A stretch of DNA of 64,000 bases from Dendrocalamus latiflorus (Eukaryota; Streptophyta; Magnoliopsida; Poales; Poaceae). The DNA lies in NCBI GenBank assembly GCA_017311315.1, contig CM029640.1, positions 33,231,092 through 33,295,091 of the forward strand. Reading direction: 5' to 3'. Positions 23,623 to 34,799 of this stretch are shown here, piece after piece. The number at the start of each line of letters is the position of its first letter. The first letter of the stretch is position 1. The position numbers and the translations under genes are program-made. The notes below the pieces were generated by a model that saw only the letters and a program-made list of their open reading frames with translations, did no database searches and had not been told where the DNA came from.

Positions 23623-23672
23623 TAACCCTAACCCTAACCCTAACTTGCTAACCTAAGTCCCTAACCCTAGAT
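23623..23672 (+). repeat. Short telomere-like (CCCTAA)n tract in transposon 5' region
   Basis: AACCCTAACCCTAACCCTAAC at 23623-23643 and a further CCCTAACCCTAG nearby. It lies within the putative 5' UTR intron of the hAT transposase. Plant telo-boxes (AAACCCTAA-like) occur near genes of the translation machinery. Here it may be regulatory or chance. Confidence 0.6.
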
Positions 23673-23734
23673 CTGACTGTTTCCCGCCGTGTTTTTGTGT
23701 AGCCGTCGAGGAACCGGGACGCCGGCGAGGGACG

Positions 23735-25987
23735 ATGCCGGGCTCCGGAGACGAAACTGTTGAGGTCGACGGCAACGAAGAGAGGCGGCTATGCGGGCTA
23801 GCCGGAGATGACGATGAGGAGGACCTGCGCGAGGACGCCGAGGAGCTGTTCGGCCGTAGCACTCAGGCTCCCATCGACCTCGCCGGGGTTCAAGAAGGCG
23901 GGGCAGCAAACGAAGAGGAAGAGGACGAGAATAGCGCCAAGCGCTCTCGTCCCTCTACCTCAGCAGTGTGGCTGGATTTCAAGAAGCTCTTCAAAACGGT
24001 GAATGGTAAGAAAGTCAGGTATGGCGCTAAGTGCATCCATTGCTCCAAGCAGTACTCTGGCCTCTCATCCGGTGGCACTGGTCATCTCATCCGCCATAGG
24101 GATAAATGCCCTAGGAGGCGTGAGAAAACTTGCATGTCTCAGTCTCAGATCTCTTTTAATCCTGATGGTAGTATGCGTAATTGGGAGTACTGTCCTATGG
24201 TTGCTCGTACTCAACTTGTTCGATTGCTTGCTAGGCTTGATGTGTCTATTTCTGTGGGTGAATCTGATGCCTTTGAAGAGTACATTAGAATTGCTCATAA
24301 CCTTAAATTTGTTCCTGTTTCTAGGCAAACTACCACTAGAGACATTGAGAAATATTTCACTGAGTGCAAGGCTAAGCTTGTTGAGATTGCTAGTTCTGCT
24401 GCTGTTAATTGTGTGTGTTTGACATCTGATATTTGGTCTGGTAATGCAAAACAGGATTACCTTAGTGTGGTTGCCCACTACATAAACACTGAGTGGCAAC
24501 TAGAGAAAAGAGTGCTTGGTCTTAGGCTCATTGATGTGTCCCACAATGGCCAAAATATTGCTGACCGTATTGCATCTGTGCTTGAAGATTATGGTTTGTC
24601 TGAAAAAGTTTTTGCTGTTACTTTAGACAATGCATCATCTAATGTTTCTGCTATGAGAAGACTTAGACCTGTCCTGTCTAAATATCTTGGTATTGAAGAT
24701 AATGATAATGATGAAACAACTGATGAACCATCTAGGGCAGCTAATTCTATGTTCTTGCATCAGAGGTGTGCATGTCATATCATTAATCTGATAGTTAAGG
24801 AGGCCTTAACTTCTCTGAAGCCTTTGATTGAAACGTTTAGAATTGCAATATCTTTCTTGAACTCATCTAACCAGAGAATTGCTGCATATAAAAGCTATTG
24901 CATTGCCACTGGTATTAAGAATAGATGCTTTCAGCTTGACATGGAAGTTAGGTGGAATTCTACATATTTAATGCTTAAGCACTTGTTTCCTCACAAGGTT
25001 CCATTCACTACTTTCATCCATGCTCAGTATCCTAGAACTGAAGGTGGTCAATTGTTGTTAACTGATGAACATTGGGTTATGGGTGAAAAAGTGCTTAAGT
25101 TTCTTGAACTGTTTTATGATGCTACAGTTGCTTTGTCTGGTGTGTACTATCCTACATCTCCACTTATGATTCATTATCTGGTTAAGATAGCTATACACCT
25201 AAAGAACTATGCTAATGACTGTCACATAAGACCTGTGGTTCAACCTATGATAGACAAATACAATAAATACTGGAGGGACATACCTTTGCTTTATTCTTTT
25301 GCATTCATCCTGGACCCTAGAGCTAAAATGAAAGGTTTCAATAGAGTGCTTAGGAGGTTGGGTTCCCTGACTGGTACAGATTATACTACCTACCAGCTTG
25401 GCACTAGAGCTAGACTTACTGATGTTTATAACAAGTATGAGGACAAATATGGCAGTGTTAGGTTGAGGAGGACTGCCCCTCCTAACCTATCTGGTAAGAA
25501 AAGGTCTGCCTGGGATGAAATTTATGATGATGATGATGGTGCTGGTAGCTCTGCAGGTGGTATGCATCCTCTAGCTGCTACTTTGAGTATGTCTAGAGAT
25601 ACCTCTGCAACTGCCCTGCTGCAGGCTGCAACTTCTTCAGCTTCTAATGCTTCTGAACTTATTTCTTACTTGGACTGTGACACTGTGAACCAGTTAGATG
25701 ATGATTTTAACATCCTTAACTGGTGGCATCAGCACAAACTCACTTATCCAGTGCTGTCCATCATGGCTAAAGATATTTTGACTGTCCCTGTTTCTACCAT
25801 ATCTTCAGAATCCACTTTTAGTATGACTGGCAGGATCATCGAGGAGCGGCGGAGGAGGCTGAGGCCTGAAATGGTGGAGATGCTTACTTGCATCAAAGAC
25901 TGGGAGGCTGCAGAAGCAAGGATGCAACACATGGTGGAGGACAAGGAGCTGGAAGAAGCATTTGAGGATCTTGGTTTATCTACTTGA
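23735..25987 (+). CDS. hAT-superfamily transposase, 750 aa, uninterrupted
   Basis: Cut-and-paste transposase of the Ac/Dart type. After an acidic N-terminus there is a BED-type zinc finger (CIHCSKQY then HLIRHRDKC, about residues 98-122). The RNase H-like core shows LTSDIWSG (first Asp) and AVTLDNASSN (second Asp). The middle has HQRCACHIINLIVKEAL and EVRWNSTYLML. The hAT dimerisation region near the C-terminus shows SSESTFSMTGRIIEERRRRL. There is no stop or frameshift across 2253 nt. The length is close to that of Dart/Ac-type transposases. The start ATGCCG at 23735 follows the putative intron acceptor. It may be able to mobilise itself and non-autonomous relatives. Confidence 0.95.
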   Translation: MPGSGDETVEVDGNEERRLCGLAGDDDEEDLREDAEELFGRSTQAPIDLAGVQEGGAANEEEEDENSAKRSRPSTSAVWLDFKKLFKTVNGKKVRYGAKCIHCSKQYSGLSSGGTGHLIRHRDKCPRRREKTCMSQSQISFNPDGSMRNWEYCPMVARTQLVRLLARLDVSISVGESDAFEEYIRIAHNLKFVPVSRQTTTRDIEKYFTECKAKLVEIASSAAVNCVCLTSDIWSGNAKQDYLSVVAHYINTEWQLEKRVLGLRLIDVSHNGQNIADRIASVLEDYGLSEKVFAVTLDNASSNVSAMRRLRPVLSKYLGIEDNDNDETTDEPSRAANSMFLHQRCACHIINLIVKEALTSLKPLIETFRIAISFLNSSNQRIAAYKSYCIATGIKNRCFQLDMEVRWNSTYLMLKHLFPHKVPFTTFIHAQYPRTEGGQLLLTDEHWVMGEKVLKFLELFYDATVALSGVYYPTSPLMIHYLVKIAIHLKNYANDCHIRPVVQPMIDKYNKYWRDIPLLYSFAFILDPRAKMKGFNRVLRRLGSLTGTDYTTYQLGTRARLTDVYNKYEDKYGSVRLRRTAPPNLSGKKRSAWDEIYDDDDGAGSSAGGMHPLAATLSMSRDTSATALLQAATSSASNASELISYLDCDTVNQLDDDFNILNWWHQHKLTYPVLSIMAKDILTVPVSTISSESTFSMTGRIIEERRRRLRPEMVEMLTCIKDWEAAEARMQHMVEDKELEEAFEDLGLST

Positions 25988-26726
25988 TCATCATTTATGT
26001 AATGGACATGGACTGTAATATTGTGAACTGGACAGTGGACTTAGAACTTCTATGGAGCTGGGCTGTACTCTTTTTTCCTGTCTAGGGTTTCTCACAAGGG
26101 TGAGTTTTACCTAGACAGGTTTTTAATGAGGCAGCCATTGCACTAAAGCTCCCAGTAACCTGTGCACTAAAGTGAACCATTGATCTGTACTCTTCCTGTG
26201 TTTCTCCTGTCTAGGGTTTCTCTTCCTGTGTTTCTGTGATTTGTGACCATTCTGTGAACTGCATTGATCTGTGAACTGCCTGATATGTGAACTGTTTCTG
26301 TGAACTGCCTGATATTGAACTTATGTGATCTTTGAACTTCTTCTGTGAACTGTTTATATAATTTGTGAAAATCTTCTGAACTGCATTGATCTGTGAACTG
26401 CCAGGGCCGGCACTGCAGTGCCGTCGTGCCGTCGTGCCCAGTGGCACGGCACGGCACGGCAAAGGGGCTTTAGTGCCGTGCCTGGGCCTGTACTTGGGCA
26501 TGGCGGCACTAACAGGCACGGCACGGTATGTAAGCCGTGCCCGTGCCAGTGCCGTGCCGGGCGGCCCGGTTGGCCAACTATACACAAGCCCTAGGTGGAT
26601 ACATCCTCTAATGTATTTTTTTTTAATGTGTGCACTTCTAATCTGTTCTTCACAATTTTTTATTTTGGCATGAGTCTTCTGTCCAATTTATTTGTTTTTA
26701 TACTTCTGATCTGATTGTTTGATCTG

Positions 26727-27715
26727 CTAGAGAGGGGAGTTGTTTCATGGTCTGCGATGATTGGAGGGCTAGCACAACATGGCATGTGAAGAGAGCATTG
26801 GAGTTGTTCCACAGGATGGTTGATGAGGGCATTGCTCCAAACCACATCACCATGACAAGTGTTCTCTGTACTTGTAACCATGCAGGGCTTGTTGATGAGG
26901 CCAAGCGATACTTCAGTTCAATGAAAGAGATGTTCGGAATTGACAGGACGGAGGAGCATTGCGCATGCATGATTGATCTTCTTGGTCGTTCTGGTAAACT
27001 AGATGATGCAATGGAGCTTGTCAACAACATGCCATTCCAAGCCAATGCCGCAGTTTGGGGGGCACTACTAGGAGCCTCAAGGGCACACCGAGACCCAGAA
27101 CTGGGAAGGCTGGCAGCTGAAAAGCTCTTCAGCCTGGAGCCAGAGAAGTCTGGCACACATGTTCTGCTTGCAGACACTTATGCTTCTGCAGGCATGTGGG
27201 ATGAGGTGGCTAAGGTGCGGAAGCTAATGAAAGACAGTAAGGTCAAGAAGGAGCCTGCCATGAGTTGGGTCGAGGTGAAGGACAAGGTGCATACTTTCAT
27301 CGTCGGTTATGCCAAGCTAGACGAATTGGGAGAGCTGATGAACAAAGCTGGTTATGTTCCGATTGTAGAGGTTGATCTCCACGATGTAGACAGGAGCGAA
27401 AAGGAGTTGCTTCTTTCTCACCACAGTGAGAGGCTGGCTGTCGCGTTCGCGTTGATCAGCACCCCAGCTGGAGCACCCATTAGGGTCAAGAAGAACTTGA
27501 GTACCCCAGCTGGAGCACCCATTAGGGTCAAGAAGAACTTGAGTACCCCAGCTGGAGCACCCATTAGGGTCAAGAAGAACTTGCGTATATGCAGAGATTG
27601 CCATGTTGCGTTCAAATTCATTTCAAAGATCGTTTCAAGGGAGATTATCATCAGAGACATCAACCGGTTCCATCATTTCAGAGATGGGACATGTTCTTGC
27701 GGAGATTACTGGTGA
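26727..27715 (+). pseudogene. 5'-truncated PPR protein, E/E+/DYW C-terminus
   Basis: PLS-class PPR proteins edit organellar RNA, and the DYW domain is the deaminase. The sequence starts abruptly near 26727 in one frame ([13 protein letters not shown]), shifts frame near 26785, then runs open as [20 protein letters not shown], the E motifs and a DYW domain ending CSCGDYW. The upstream PPR array is absent. The segment after HTFIVG is shorter than the family norm (the usual DKSHP stretch is missing). A 14-residue segment is triplicated. The zinc-site residues CRDCH and the [12 protein letters not shown] end remain. Probably non-functional. Confidence 0.85.
27458..27583 (+). repeat. In-frame triplication of a 42-bp unit in the PPR remnant
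   Basis: Three head-to-tail 42-bp units start at 27458, 27500 and 27542, each encoding [14 protein letters not shown]. Related proteins carry this segment once, at the E+/DYW boundary. The units are almost identical, which implies recent expansion. Confidence 0.95.
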
Positions 27716-28027
27716 AAACGGTTTGGCATATGAAAATTTTACGGCTTGTTGAGAATTTTGATAGATAAAGCAGTTATATGCCTTCATAGAAGCTTACACT
27801 TTTAGGTTTGGTAGCCAATTACCCGAGTGATGTAACGTAAGCCATGCTTGCCGCGGTTGAATCTGCTGTGGGTTGCTCGGCACTAAGCTAGAAAGGTCCA
27901 TGAATTGGATTTTTTTTCTTCTAAAAAGCATGCATGATTTGGTATTCTTACTGTTGTAACGTAGGAACATCCCTAAAACATTATTTTATTCGTTAGTGGA
28001 TACAGCAAAAATAAGCTCTTTAGTCAT

Positions 28028-28420
28028 TTGCTCTTCCCTAATATCGTTTCAGCTATTAACACCCCTGCATCTGGGCGTGTTTCTTCGGGGAAAGTGAACA
28101 CCGATATCTGTTTGAAGGATTTGCTGACTGAGAGGGGACCTCCATTGCTTGTTGCTGATGAACACATACATACTGTATTAGAGACTATCCGATCGTCAAT
28201 AGCAGACGCTTCATATTTTACAACTCTGTATAAAACTACTGTTTTCTATTCTAAAGAGGTGTCGATTCGATCTGGGGTCCAAATTTCACATTTTGTGATC
28301 CAATTCAACTCGGAGACGAAAATGAGGTCCATGGATCAAAGAAAAAGGGAGCAATTAAATATAAATTCAAAGAGGCCTGCCTTCCTTTTCTTCAAATTAT
28401 CAGGTCATGAAATTTACTGA
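28028..28420 (+). pseudogene. Unrecognised coding-like fragment
   Basis: A 130-codon frame whose first half (KVNTDICLKDLLTERGPP, HIHTVLETIRSSIADA) looks protein-like. The second half looks random. The family was not recognised. It could be a gene fragment or chance. Confidence 0.25.
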
Positions 28421-28548
28421 CCTAGGAACCACCCTGATACTTATTATTCCTGTTTTTTATAGTTGATTAAATATAAGAACCAGAACGAGGTAAAACTACA
28501 AATCCAAGAGATACTCTATGAGTAATTCTACAGCTGGCCTATCGCTTC

Positions 28549-28804
28549 CTAGCTTCGCCTCAGTTGCTGCGGGTTAGCTCTTGATTCCGGCTTTCTCACA
28601 GTGCGAGTGATAGAAGCTTGCTTCCGGCGATGACTGTAGCCATCTCTTTCGCTGTACAGACAACAAAAGTTGGTTTGTCGAAGTGCAAACTTCAATCTTC
28701 GCAGGCATCGGTTTATACAGAGGCACGACACTAGCAAGTCATGACAGAAAGTTGCAAAATTGCATGAACCTTTTTTTTTGCTTGTTGCTTGATCTTCGCC
28801 ACTC

Positions 28805-28868
<64 letters not shown>

Positions 28869-29321
28869 TAAAAGAACTTTTTTCCCTGCAGATAGCTTAC
28901 CAGCCAATTGCACTGTTTTTTTATATCCCTGTAATATAAAAAATGAAAAGATAAAAGGAAAATAAGAAATATAAAAACACCTGAGGCCTGCTGTGAGGAC
29001 CATTCCTCCAATTGCCCATGATACTCTCTCACCGACAGGCATTTCGCACGCCCATCTGTGAAAATCTTCAAGATCCCAAGAGGTCACAGAACTTAATGTT
29101 GGACGATCTTTTGAAGATGTCCATGAATCAGAGATGGAATCAAAACTTGCTTTCCCGCCATAGCAGAAAGTGCCATCAACTCCACCTGAGCTGGTCTCCG
29201 AAAGTTGCACAGCAAAACCAGCAAGGCGACATAGCTCTGTGCCATTAGAAACCCATCTGTGTGCTTTGCCACGAAGGATGTCACCTAAACCACAAGGAGA
29301 CAATGCCTGACATAGCAGCAA
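28549..29321 (-). pseudogene. Unrecognised exon-like sequence, minus strand
   Basis: A well-formed segment (about 28985-29300) starts after a TTTAG acceptor and reads GDILRGKAHRWVSNGTELC, then CRLAGFAVQLSETSSGGVDG, SSVTSWDLEDFHRWACEMPV and GERVSWAIGGMVLTAGL before a possible GT donor. A second frame at 28549-28730, rich in Arg/Lys, may be a terminal exon. The family was not recognised. Further exons would lie to the right, where the CACTA element begins at 30034. Confidence 0.45.
28808..28863. repeat. (AG)n microsatellite
   Basis: About 27 uninterrupted GA dinucleotides between the two exon-like segments on the minus strand, presumably intronic. Confidence 0.95.
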
Positions 29322-29329
29322 AGGAGCAT

Positions 29330-30033
29330 ATCGGAATCAAACTGTGAATTGTGAAATCATATGCAACCAAAAAATGATCATAAGGAACTGTAGATAATAT
29401 ATCTTAGCTACTTAGTATTCTACAAACACAAGATTTTTTTTGCAAGATTATTAGCTATTCAGTATGTACAGAAGCAATCAACATGTTGCAACTTGAATTT
29501 GTAACTCCCACAGCATAGATATTGGCTAAAACATGATTGCATATTCTATGATCTAACTATGAAAAGACCAAGTGTTTTGATTACGGATCAAACAGTGAGC
29601 AATGGGGCTACGGAGTGGCCGCAAAGAGGCTACACAGAGTCTTAAAAACTATAGAGATAGTGTATAGAAGGTGTATGCATTACATAGCCGTATCTCTAAA
29701 AAATAAGTTCCTACCCTCTCATAGCGCCCTGAAATACATATTTATAGCTATGAGGGGGTTGTTTACATAAACGCCACTATTTGGGTCTATAAATTTTGCC
29801 ACGTAGAACACAAAATGATATGGAAATGAGAAAGAGAGTATAGAGAATTAAGTCGTCTCTCATGCAACAGTCGACTGTAACACAAGAAACAAGATATATT
29901 ATGTTATAGAGAAATTGTCTATAGAGACATATAAAAACATAACTTATTGTATAAACTGTATTTAATGTCGTTTATAGATGACATGAAGGATATTATAGAC
30001 AACAATTATCTATACCATTGTATATATCCTTAG
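29330..30033. other. AT-rich intergenic or intronic DNA
   Basis: No coding or repeat structure that I can support. It ends at the left terminus of the CACTA element. Confidence 0.4.
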
Positions 30034-30069
30034 CACTACTACAGAAAGCCTCATAGTAGACGCCTCATC

Positions 30070-30250
30070 ACAGACGGTTTTGTGAAACGTCTCTGATTAA
30101 CACTATTACAGACGGTTGTAATTTGGAGGCGGTCTGTGGTATTTGTGGCGGGAAAAAGGATTACCACAGACGGTCGGTCTATATTAAGAACCGTCTGTGA
30201 TAATTCCAGATTACCACAGACGGTTTTTAATTAAAAACCGTCTGTGATAA
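30070..30250. promoter_or_regulatory. Left subterminal repeat array of CACTA element
   Basis: Six or more copies of ATCACAGACGGTT/AACCGTCTGTGAT, partly as palindromic pairs. In En/Spm such subterminal motifs bind the TNPA-type protein. Binding here is inferred. Confidence 0.8.
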
Positions 30251-30688
30251 TGACTCTAGGGCATTTATTGCGTTGCTCAGACCGCATCTGTCTTCATTTC
30301 GATCCAGATCTAGCCACTGCTGCGCACTTTTTCACTCGGGAGGAAGCTAGACGATTTCAGGCCAGTTAATTTGGTGGGAAGAGGCAGAGATTGAGCTTTG
30401 AAGATTCAGACTTTCCTGGTTGCTCTAGATATGGTTAGTAGTGAAATTTATTTTTTCTTTAATTGCATTACAATTTAGGTCTAAGTAATCCATGAGTGTT
30501 ATTGAAGATGGTTAATTTGCAAAATTATTGGTTATATAATAGCTATTGTGTTTATAATATGAATTGAGCTAGCAAATTAAGTCTCAATATAATAAATATG
30601 GCCGGTATATATGTAGTAATTATAATTAGTTAATCTAGATTTTAATACTAAGTTGTTATATATGTATGTAACGTAGGACCGAAGCTGG

Positions 30689-33600
30689 ATGTATGCCGCG
30701 AGCCGTGTGAGTGAAGAGTACATTAATGGCGTGTCTGCTTTTATAAGAGCCGCCGAGGAGGATATGTTGAATAAGGGGGTGGAATATATGTGCTGTCCAT
30801 GCACTGATTGCGAGAATGTGAAGATATTTAAGAACCGAGGGCAAATTGAAGCGCACTTGATTCGGAGGGGTTTCAAAAAGGATTATACGTGTTGGACCAG
30901 TCATGGCGAAGTGGATGATCATATGCTGCCGGATGACATCGCCGGTGAAGTGAATAATATGCCGCCGAATGACATCGCCGGTGAAGTGAATGACATGCCG
31001 CCGGCTGATGTCGATTGTGGTTCGGATTCGGATAGGTTGCACGATGATAATCTGGATCAGATGCTTCGCGATGTAGAAGAGAACTATGATGAGAGAGAGT
31101 ATGTTAAATTCTGCGGCTTGATGGAGGACTCGGAGAAACCTTTGTACACGGGCTGCAAGGACACGAGGTTGTCGGCCGTGCTTGAACTGTTGAAATTGAA
31201 GGCAAGCAACGGTTGGTCCGACAAGAGTTTCACGGCGCTGCTAGGTCTTTTTAGCGGACATGCTTCCGGAGGGAAATGAGTTGCCTAAAACCACGTATAA
31301 AGCAAAGAAGGTTCTTTGTTCGTTGGGAATGGAAGTAGAAAGAATACATGCATGCCCGAACGACTGTATCCTCTACCGTAAAGAGTATTCAAACATGCAT
31401 GTATGTCCGGTGTGCAACGCATCCCGATACAAACATAACAATCAATCAGATGATGGCGAGGGAACAGAAGCGAAGAAAGGACCTCCTGCTAAGGTGGCAT
31501 GGTATTTTCCTATAATTCCCTATTTGAAAAGGTTTTTTGCAAATCCAAAGGAGGCAAAACTGCTGCGTTGGCACTCGGAGGAGCGCAAGAAGGATGGAAT
31601 GCTAAGACACCTTGCTGATTCCGCGCAGTGGAGAAACATCGATAGGAGTTTTGCAGAGTTCGGTGCAGAACCAAGGAATATAAGGTTTGGACTGAGTACA
31701 GATGGAATGAATCCTTTTAGTAGCATGAGCAGCCGACATAGCACATGGCCCGTGACTCTCTACATCTATAACCTTCCTCCTTGGTTGTGTATGAAGCAAA
31801 AGTACATTTTGCTGTCGATACTTATCCAAGGGCCAAAACAACCTGGGAATGATATCGATGTGTTCCTAGCACCGTTGGTGGAAGATCTAAAAGTACTGTG
31901 GAACGAATGGGTACAAGTATGGGATGCATACAAACGAGAGAACTTCACTCTGCGCTCCTTATTGTTCTGCACCATAAATGATTATCCTGCCCTTGGTAAC
32001 CTATCGGGCCATAGTACAAAAGGTGCCAAAGCTTGTACTCACTGTTTAGATGGTACCGAGAGTGTGTGGCTGAGACACTCACGCAAAACTGTCTACATGC
32101 GTCACCGCCGGTTCCTTCGGAGGGCCCACCCATACCGCAAGATGAAGAAACAATTTGACGGAGAGAAGGAAGACGGTTCAGCTCCAAGGCATTTAAGGGG
32201 ACACGAGGTTTATGATATGGTTAAGGATTTAGATGTTGTCCTCGGAAAGGGACGTAAATTGAGGCCTCATGAGAAGAACACCTGGAAGAAAAGATTAATA
32301 TTTTGGGACTTACCTTATTGGGAGTACCTAGATGTTCGACACTGCATCGACGTCATGCACGTAGAAAAGAATGTATGCGATAGCTTGATTGGTCTCTTAC
32401 TGAACATCCGTATAAAACAAAGGACGGCGTCAACGCACGGCTTGACTTGGCTGACATGGACATCAGGCCTGAGTTAGCACCGACACGCACTGATAATGGA
32501 CGAACGTTCCTTCCCCCTGCGTGTTACACTCTGTCCAAGGTTGAGAAAACAGAACTGTGCTAGTGCTTGCATGGTGTCAAAGTTCCGTCTGGTTACTCCG
32601 GCAACGTGAAGAAACTTGTTTCGATGCAAGATTTGAAGTTAAATGGCATGAAGTCTCATGATTGTCATGTGCTGATGACACAGATGCTCCTTATTGCAAT
32701 TAGAAATATTTTGCCGATCAAAGTCCGAGAGACAATCATGAGGCTATGTTATTTTTTTAACACAATTGCTCAGAAGGTCATCGATCCCGAAGGACTAGAT
32801 GCTCTGCAGGACGAGGTGGTGATGACTCTATGTTACCTTAAAATGTATTTCCCTCCTTCGTTTTTCGATATCATGGTCCATCTCATTGTTCACGTTGTGT
32901 GGGAGATAAAAATATGCGGGCCCGTATTCCTACGTAGCATGTACCCATTTGAGAGGTTCATGGGAATTCTCAAGTCCTACATACGGAATCGTTCTCGGCC
33001 GGAGGGCAACATCGTCGAAGGTTATGCAAGCGAAGAGGTCATTGAGTTTTCTGTCGATTATATGGCTCAGATTCAACCGATATGTGTCCCTCAATCTCGT
33101 CATGAGGGGAGGCTGAAGGGTCTCGGAACTATCGGGAGGAAAGCAATCACTCCAGATATGGACACGTATACTCAAGCCCATTTCATGGTGTTACAACACA
33201 TGACTGAAGTGGCGCCTTGTGTGGACCAGCACAAGGATGTGCTTCGGCAACAGAATCCGGAGCGGCCGAATGTTTGGATCATGAGGCAACACAACCGTTG
33301 GTTCAACCAATGGTTGAAGGAGCAAATCGCTAGGAGCTCGCCGAGTGAGACGCTGACATGGTTGGCAAAAGGGCCGACATTTACAGTTGTGATATGGCAA
33401 GGATATGACATAAATGGGTACACATTCTATACGCAGTCTCAGGATGTCAAGAGCACTAACCAGAACAGCGGTGTCCGCATAGATGCATTCAGTACCGATG
33501 GGTCGAGAAACTCGTACTATGGCTTCATAGAAGAGATTTGGGAGCTCGACTATGTGGTTTTCAAGATCCCCTTATTTCGCTGCCGTTGGGTGCATCTCCC

Positions 33601-33928
33601 ACAGGTGAAGGTTGACAAGTACGGTGTCACGACCGTGGACCTCCAACGTGTCGGGTAGAAAGATGAACCATTCATACTAGCCAATCAAGTTGTTCAAGTT
33701 TTCTATGTAACCGACCCGGCAAATAAGAAACGCCATGTAGTTCTTCATGGAAAAAGGAGAATTGTCGGAGTGGAGAATGTAGTGGACGAGGAGGAATACA
33801 ATCAATTTGACGAGTTACCTCCTTTTGGAAATGGCATAAGGGTCGACGATGAACAACGTGACGAAACTAGTTACGTACGCATTGATCATGATGAAGGGTT
33901 AATTTTTAAAGGAAATAAGCAAGTACAA
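30689..33928 (+). pseudogene. CACTA TNP2 transposase, broken
   Basis: Domain order: N-terminal association domain (VSEEYINGVSAFI, CPCTDC), TNP2 core (IHACPNDCILYRKEYSN, GLSTDGMNPF, LYIYNLPPWLCMKQKYI, CIDVMHVEKNVCDSLIGLLL), DUF4218-like (FDIMVHLIVHVVWEI, GPVFLRSMYPFERFMGILK) and DUF4216-like (GVRIDAFSTDG, YYGFIEEIWELDY). Breaks: a frameshift near 31260-31280, another near 32400, an in-frame TAG near 32562 (after TELC), and a TAG at 33656-33658. Homologous sequence continues beyond the last one (KDEPFILANQVVQVFYV). At least four lesions make it non-functional as one protein. Confidence 0.9.
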
Positions 33929-33934
33929 TAAGAA

Positions 33935-34200
33935 TGTATATGTGAAAATGTGTGACAATTTTGAGATTATATGTGAAAATGTGTGATGTAGTCAATTTTG
34001 AGATGTATATGTGAAAATATCTGATGTAGTCAATTTTGACATATATATGTGAAAATATGTGATGTAGTCAATTTTGAGATGTATATGTCAAAATGTGTGA
34101 TGTAGTCAATTTTGAGATGTATATGTGAAAATGTGTGATGTAGTCAATTTTGAGATGTATATGTGAAAATGTGTGACAAAATGTATATGTGAAAATGTAT
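33935..34200. repeat. 38-bp minisatellite in CACTA element
   Basis: GTAGTCAATTTTGA recurs at about 33988, 34026, 34064, 34102 and 34140, a strict 38-bp period. Each unit also carries TATATGTGAAAAT(G/A)TGTGAT. It directly follows the TNP2 gene. Confidence 0.9.
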
Positions 34201-34436
34201 ATGTGTATTGGCATTTATGTATATGTGATGTATATGTGTGATATACATGTGAATTGGTATGCATTTATGTATAGAACAATGCTGCAGTGTGATGTATTTG
34301 AGAATGACAAAATGTATCAAGAAATACACTGTGTGAATACAGCTGGTTGGTGTTGTATATGAATGCAGCTGTTTGGTGGTTGATATGAATGCAGCTGTGT
34401 GGTTATTGGTGTTGTCTTAATAACAACAGTCGGCAA

Positions 34437-34650
34437 AGGCTTATCACAGACGGTTCTAAACTTAGAACCGTCTGTGATATCATATCACAGACGGTTCTAA
34501 GTTTAGAACCGTCTGTGATAGTAAACTATCACAGACGGTTATAAACTAAAAATCGTCTGTGATAGTTTACTATCACAGACGGTTATAAACTTAGAACCGG
34601 CTGTGATATGATATCATAGACGGTTCTAAATTCAGAACTGTCTGTGATAA
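34437..34650. promoter_or_regulatory. Internal array of CACTA subterminal-type motifs
   Basis: Five or so palindromic units of TATCACAGACGGTT, a spacer, then AACCGTCTGTGATA. They are the same motif as at the element ends, but located mid-element. A TATA-like TATATATA (34660-34668) follows, then the second gene, suggesting an upstream control region. Confidence 0.75.
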
Positions 34651-34799
34651 CCTCCCTATATATACCCTCTCGCTAGGGTTTTTCGTGTGCGCTGCAGTTA
34701 TTCGATCTAGATCTAAATCCCGAGCCCGTCGTCGCCGCCGCCTCCCCGAGCCCTCGCCGGCTGCCTCTCCGAGCCCTCGCCGGCCGCCTCCCCGGACGA

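Larger units (their letters stand above)
23016..26582 (+). mobile_element. Complete hAT element, Dart/Ac-like, 3567 bp
   Basis: A perfect 8-bp target duplication CACAAGCC flanks it (23008-23015 and 26583-26590). The right end, complemented, reads TATAGTTGGCCAACCGGGC, very like the rice nDart/Dart terminus as I remember it. The left end starts TATAGTTTTTCATTTGG, so the terminal repeats are imperfect. Both subterminal zones are packed with GGCACGGC/GCACGGCCCG motifs. It encodes one intact transposase. A putative 5' UTR intron runs from the donor near 23618 to the acceptor near 23702. Confidence 0.92.

Noticed and set aside
23623..23672. Interstitial telomere or chromosome-end signal
   Set aside because: Only three to four CCCTAA units, inside a transposon gene leader; far too short for a telomere.
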